From the NCBI GenBank assembly GCA_031263965.1, contig JAISES010000036.1, positions 1-9,270 on the forward strand: a stretch of DNA of 9,270 bases. The letters are read 5' to 3'. The DNA is from Prevotella sp. Its GTDB lineage: Bacteria > Bacteroidota > Bacteroidia > Bacteroidales > Dysgonomonadaceae. Of this stretch, positions 6,459-9,270 are shown piece after piece. The position numbers and the translations under genes were made by a program. Position 1 is the stretch's first letter. Every line of letters begins with the position of its first letter. The notes below the pieces were generated by a model. That model was not told where the DNA came from. It saw nothing but the letters and a program-made list of their open reading frames with translations, and ran no database searches.

Positions 6459-8930
6459 ATGAAATATTCTATACAAGAAATAGCTAAAATTCTGAATGCT
6501 ATACCTTCCGACTTCAATGAGGCCTCGATAAGTATATTGCTTACAGACAGCCGCCAGGTGTTTTTTCCTGGCGAGACATTATTTTTTGCCTTGTCTACAA
6601 AGAATAATGACGGACATAAATATATAAATGAACTATACGAACTGGGTGTCCGCAGTTTTGTTGTAACTAAGCTGCTTCCTGGATGGGAGGAGTATAACGA
6701 TGCCAATTTTCTTGTTGTCGCCAATACGTTAGCGGCTTTGCAGCGTTTGGCAGCACATCACCGCAACCGGTTCGATGTGCCTGTAATCGGTATAACGGGC
6801 AGTAACGGCAAAACAGTGGTAAAGGAGTGGTTGTATCAGATCCTTCATCAGGATTTTAATATCGCACACTCGCCCCGCAGCTACAATTCACAGATCGGAG
6901 TGCCCTTGTCGGTATGGCAGATGAACAGCCATACGCAGCTTGGGATATTTGAAGCCGGAATCTCCCAGCCGGAGGAAATGTCAAAACTGGAAGGCATTAT
7001 CCGCCCGTCTATCGGCATATTTACCAATATAGGACAGGCACATCAGGAAGGCTTCAAGTCGATGAAGCAGAAATGTCTGGAAAAACTTGAATTGTTTATC
7101 CATTGCGATGTTATTATTTGCGAAGAAGAAAATGAGCTCATAGACGAGTGTATGGAGATAGCCTGCTTGTCTCATAAACGTTTGACCTGGTCGCGCAAAG
7201 GGGCTGACGATAGTCCGCTGCATATTATGAAGGTGCAGAAACATGAGAAATCGACTACCATACATTATTCCATGCTGGGAATGGCATCGGAGGCTACAAT
7301 TCCTTTTACAGACAGTGCATCTATCGAGAATGCCATTCAAATACTGGCGGCAGCCTTTTATTTGCGTACGCCTCTTCCGGAGCTGAATAAGAGAATGGCG
7401 GAACTGGAACCCGTAGCTATGCGGCTGGATGTTCGCCAGGGAAAGAACAATTCGACATTGATAAACGATTCTTATAATTCCGATATAAATTCCCTTAATA
7501 TTGCGTTGGACTTTCTGGCCCAGCGGGCAACCGACCGCGAGCAGAAGAAAGTACTGATCATATCCGATATTCCCCAGTCAGGGCTGGTTCCGAAAGAATT
7601 ATATTATCTGGCGTCTAATTTGATGATAAACAAAAAGATAGACCTGCTGATCGGTATCGGAAAAGAAATTTCGGCTCATAAGGAAATGTTTAAAGGGATA
7701 GAAAGTCATTTTTTCGATACTACGGATGCTTTTATACATTCCAACATGTGGCGCGACTTACGTGATATGTTTATCCTGTTGAAAGGGGCTCGCAGCTTTT
7801 CTTTCGAAAGTATTAACAAGCTGCTTGAAGTAAAAACGCATGAAACGGTACTTGATATCGATCTGGATGCTATCGTTCACAATTATAAATTCTACAGGTC
7901 GAAGCTCGATCCGAAAACAAAGATGATTTGTATGGTGAAAGCGGATGGTTATGGTACAGGTTCGGTAGAAGTTGCCAAAACTCTGCAATACCACAAATGC
8001 GATTATCTGGCTGTAGCAGTCGCCGAAGAAGGTGTCTTTCTGCGCAAGCAGGGAATAAAAGTCCCTGTCATCGTGCTGAATCCGGAAGTAGGAGGGTTTG
8101 AAGAACTGGCAACCTATGCATTGGAGCCCGAAGTGTATAACTTCCGTATTCTCGATGCCTTTATTAAAGAAGCAAAATTACAGGGGATAACCAATTATCC
8201 TATCCATTTGAAGATAGATACGGGGATGAACCGCTTGGGTTTCACCGAAGAAGATATACCAGGGTTGATGGAGCGCATTAAAGCCCAGACAGGTGTGCGC
8301 ATACAATCCATATTTTCCCACCTGGCGGCAAGCGAAAGCTGGAATTTCGACGACTTCACTTTAGAACAGATAAAAACATTCAGGAAGACAGCAGGCGAAA
8401 TTGAAGGGCACTGTCATTACCCGGTCATGAAACATATTCTCAACTCGGCAGGCATAGAACGTTTTCCTGAGGAGCAGATGGATATGGTACGCTTGGGAAT
8501 AAGCCTCTATGGTATAAGCGCCAGTGGGCAGGAAGGGTTGCGCAATGTTTGTACGCTGAAAACTACTATTTTGCAAATAAATCATATCAAAGCCGGAGAA
8601 ACAGTCGGCTACGGGCGCAAAGGGCATTTCGACAAAGATGCTACCATTGCCACTATCCGTATCGGATATGCCGACGGTATCAGCCGGCAGTTCGGCAACG
8701 GTGTGGGCAGTGTGCTTGTAAACGGGCATATGGCGCCTGTTGCCGGTAATATCTGCATGGACCTGACAATGATCGATGTAACGGGTATAGATGTTAAAGA
8801 AGGCGATGCGGTCACCATCTTCGGAGAAAGCCCGTCTGTTAAAGATCTGGCTAAGCAAATAAATACTATTCCGTACGAGATACTCACCTCTATTTCAAAC
8901 AGGGTGAAACATATTTATTATAAGGAGTAA
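6459..8930 (+). CDS. murF-alr: Bifunctional MurF-Alr: UDP-MurNAc-tripeptide:D-Ala-D-Ala ligase fused to alanine racemase
   Basis: An 823-residue fusion. The MurF half (about 1-455) has the N-terminal TDSR/PGE region, an ATP-binding loop GITGSNGKT (111-119, Lys118), YNSQIGVPLS, EAGISQPEEM, TNIGQAH, and the C-terminal ligase block NDSYNSDINSL. MurF joins D-Ala-D-Ala to the UDP-MurNAc tripeptide in the cytoplasm. The alanine racemase half (about 462-823, 362 residues, normal length) begins ETVLDIDLDAI and has the PLP lysine in MVKADGYG (Lys494), MNRLGF, MVRLGISLYG, the second catalytic tyrosine in GETVGYG (Tyr718), and GNICMDLTMIDV. Alr converts L-Ala to D-Ala, which is then used to make MurF's substrate D-Ala-D-Ala, so the fusion links supply and use. 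Such fusions are known in Bacteroidetes. In the MurF half some blocks differ from stand-alone MurF (GKTVVKE for GKTTTKE, ISDIPQSG for GDMxELG), so full ligase activity is likely but not certain. It is the last gene of the operon. Confidence 0.95.
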   Translation: MKYSIQEIAKILNAIPSDFNEASISILLTDSRQVFFPGETLFFALSTKNNDGHKYINELYELGVRSFVVTKLLPGWEEYNDANFLVVANTLAALQRLAAHHRNRFDVPVIGITGSNGKTVVKEWLYQILHQDFNIAHSPRSYNSQIGVPLSVWQMNSHTQLGIFEAGISQPEEMSKLEGIIRPSIGIFTNIGQAHQEGFKSMKQKCLEKLELFIHCDVIICEEENELIDECMEIACLSHKRLTWSRKGADDSPLHIMKVQKHEKSTTIHYSMLGMASEATIPFTDSASIENAIQILAAAFYLRTPLPELNKRMAELEPVAMRLDVRQGKNNSTLINDSYNSDINSLNIALDFLAQRATDREQKKVLIISDIPQSGLVPKELYYLASNLMINKKIDLLIGIGKEISAHKEMFKGIESHFFDTTDAFIHSNMWRDLRDMFILLKGARSFSFESINKLLEVKTHETVLDIDLDAIVHNYKFYRSKLDPKTKMICMVKADGYGTGSVEVAKTLQYHKCDYLAVAVAEEGVFLRKQGIKVPVIVLNPEVGGFEELATYALEPEVYNFRILDAFIKEAKLQGITNYPIHLKIDTGMNRLGFTEEDIPGLMERIKAQTGVRIQSIFSHLAASESWNFDDFTLEQIKTFRKTAGEIEGHCHYPVMKHILNSAGIERFPEEQMDMVRLGISLYGISASGQEGLRNVCTLKTTILQINHIKAGETVGYGRKGHFDKDATIATIRIGYADGISRQFGNGVGSVLVNGHMAPVAGNICMDLTMIDVTGIDVKEGDAVTIFGESPSVKDLAKQINTIPYEILTSISNRVKHIYYKE

Positions 8931-8940
8931 AGAGAAATTA

Positions 8941-8981
8941 GACTAGTCCTAAATAAGCGTTACAGGTTTATAGGACTAGTC
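8941..8981. terminator. Perfect 11-bp stem-loop, probable (bidirectional) terminator after MurF-Alr
   Basis: GACTAGTCCTA at 8941-8951 is perfectly complementary to TAGGACTAGTC at 8971-8981, with a 19-base loop. It begins 11 bases after the MurF-Alr stop and is followed by the T-rich AATACTTTATTTATT. On the other strand it would follow the stop at 9015 of the minus-strand coding-like stretch. Position between two gene ends favours a terminator. Each arm contains the 8-base palindrome GACTAGTC, so a protein-binding site is an alternative. Confidence 0.55.
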
Positions 8982-9014
8982 AATACTTTATTTATTCAAA
9001 GAAATAATATTTAT

Positions 9015-9191
9015 CTAAAATATACCACCACCCGACATGCCACCTAATTCATATAAAGAGATCAAGAACATTTCATCCGACAGTGATAAACCGTCTCTTT
9101 GTTCCTCAAACTTTGACCTTTCTCTACCAAAATATAAGGCTTGTTCTTCTGATAAGTAATGAAAACAATTTAATGCGACATTATTTTCGTT
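9015..9191 (-). pseudogene. Possible 3' end or remnant of an unidentified gene
   Basis: Read on the minus strand, a frame runs from the repeat element to a TAG at 9017-9015. Its translation looks protein-like rather than random: NNVALNCFHYLSEEQALYF, then GRERSKFEEQRDGLSLSDEM, then FLISLYELGGMSGGGIF. It has amphipathic helix patterns and a charged middle. I do not recognise the family. There is no start codon ahead of this stretch inside the window. The frame stays open through the repeat to the edge (84 sense codons in all), but the repeat-derived part (such as VILRNEGSRF) looks like translated repeat sequence. So this may be a gene tail cut off by the repeat, the true C-terminus of a gene extending past the edge, or a chance open frame. 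Confidence 0.35.
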
Positions 9192-9193
9192 TT

Positions 9194-9270
9194 TGTCATG
9201 CTGACGGAAGGAAGCATCTCGTGTATATTTTGTTTTGGAGAAACGGGATCCTTCGTTCCTCAGGATGACA
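9194..9270. repeat. Palindromic intergenic repeat element (MITE-like), reaching the window edge
   Basis: The left arm, 9194-9220, starts TGTCATGCTGACGGAAGG. The right arm, 9245-9270, reads on the other strand TGTCATCCTGAGGAACGAAG. The arms align over 26 positions with 22 identities and one single-base gap, and enclose a centre of about 24 bases. Arms of the general form GTCATnCTGA...GAAG.ATC are a recurrent dispersed palindromic repeat in many bacterial genomes, including Bacteroidetes, as I recall. No transposase is present, so if mobile it would depend on one elsewhere. The element may extend past the edge. Confidence 0.65.

Larger units (their letters stand above)
8931..9270. other. 340-base right end without an intact gene
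   Basis: After the MurF-Alr stop codon this stretch holds, in order, a strong stem-loop (8941-8981), a short coding-like minus-strand stretch that ends in a stop at 9015, and a palindromic repeat element (9194-9270) that reaches the window edge. I see no start codon with a convincing product on either strand. Confidence 0.6.

Noticed and set aside
8361..8858. Minus-strand open frame of 165 residues
   Set aside because: It is antisense to the conserved alanine racemase domain, including the catalytic tyrosine region, so it is a shadow.
9083..9268. Plus-strand open frame of 61 residues at the right end
   Set aside because: It crosses the palindromic repeat and has no family-like composition; the opposite strand reads as more protein-like.

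Overview
The window looks like chromosomal backbone of a member of the Bacteroidales. Three things point there: -7 promoter elements of the Bacteroidetes form TAnnTTTG upstream of several genes, a MurF-Alr fusion enzyme of the type common in that phylum, and a lipoprotein M3 peptidase. Base composition is moderately AT-rich. Dysgonomonas or a relative is my guess at genus, but nothing here proves it.

Layout. (1) 1-555, minus strand: the first 185 residues of an exported lipoprotein M3 peptidase (Dcp type), running off the left edge. (2) 556-754: a divergent intergenic region with one recognisable promoter on each strand. (3) 755-1201, plus: a stand-alone YhcH/YjgK/YiaL-family protein. (4) 1278-3485, minus and convergent with it: a long RelA/SpoT homologue whose synthetase, TGS, zinc-finger and ACT regions are intact but whose HD hydrolase has lost its metal ligands. 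(5) 3486-3785: AT-rich intergenic DNA. (6) 3786-4731, plus: two unrecognised genes 4 bases apart, a two-helix membrane protein and a small Sec-exported protein with four cysteines. (7) 4831-8930, plus: an apparent operon of an unrecognised two-helix membrane protein, a GSCFA-domain SGNH-type hydrolase and the MurF-Alr fusion. (8) 8931-9270: no intact gene. It holds a perfect 11-bp hairpin, a short coding-like stretch on the minus strand that may be the 3' end of a broken or truncated gene, and a palindromic repeat element ending at the window edge.

How the genes fit together. The 4831-8930 operon joins the last cytoplasmic step of peptidoglycan precursor synthesis (MurF) and D-alanine supply (Alr) to a putative esterase/hydrolase and a membrane protein, so the last two may act in cell-wall metabolism; this is inference from context. 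The RelA/SpoT homologue should make (p)ppGpp but not degrade it, so another enzyme in the genome would have to hydrolyse it. The 3786-4731 pair is the best candidate for something undescribed: topology rules place both products at or beyond the inner membrane, and neither belongs to a family I can name with confidence. I saw no CRISPR array, tRNA, rRNA, phage gene or transposase.
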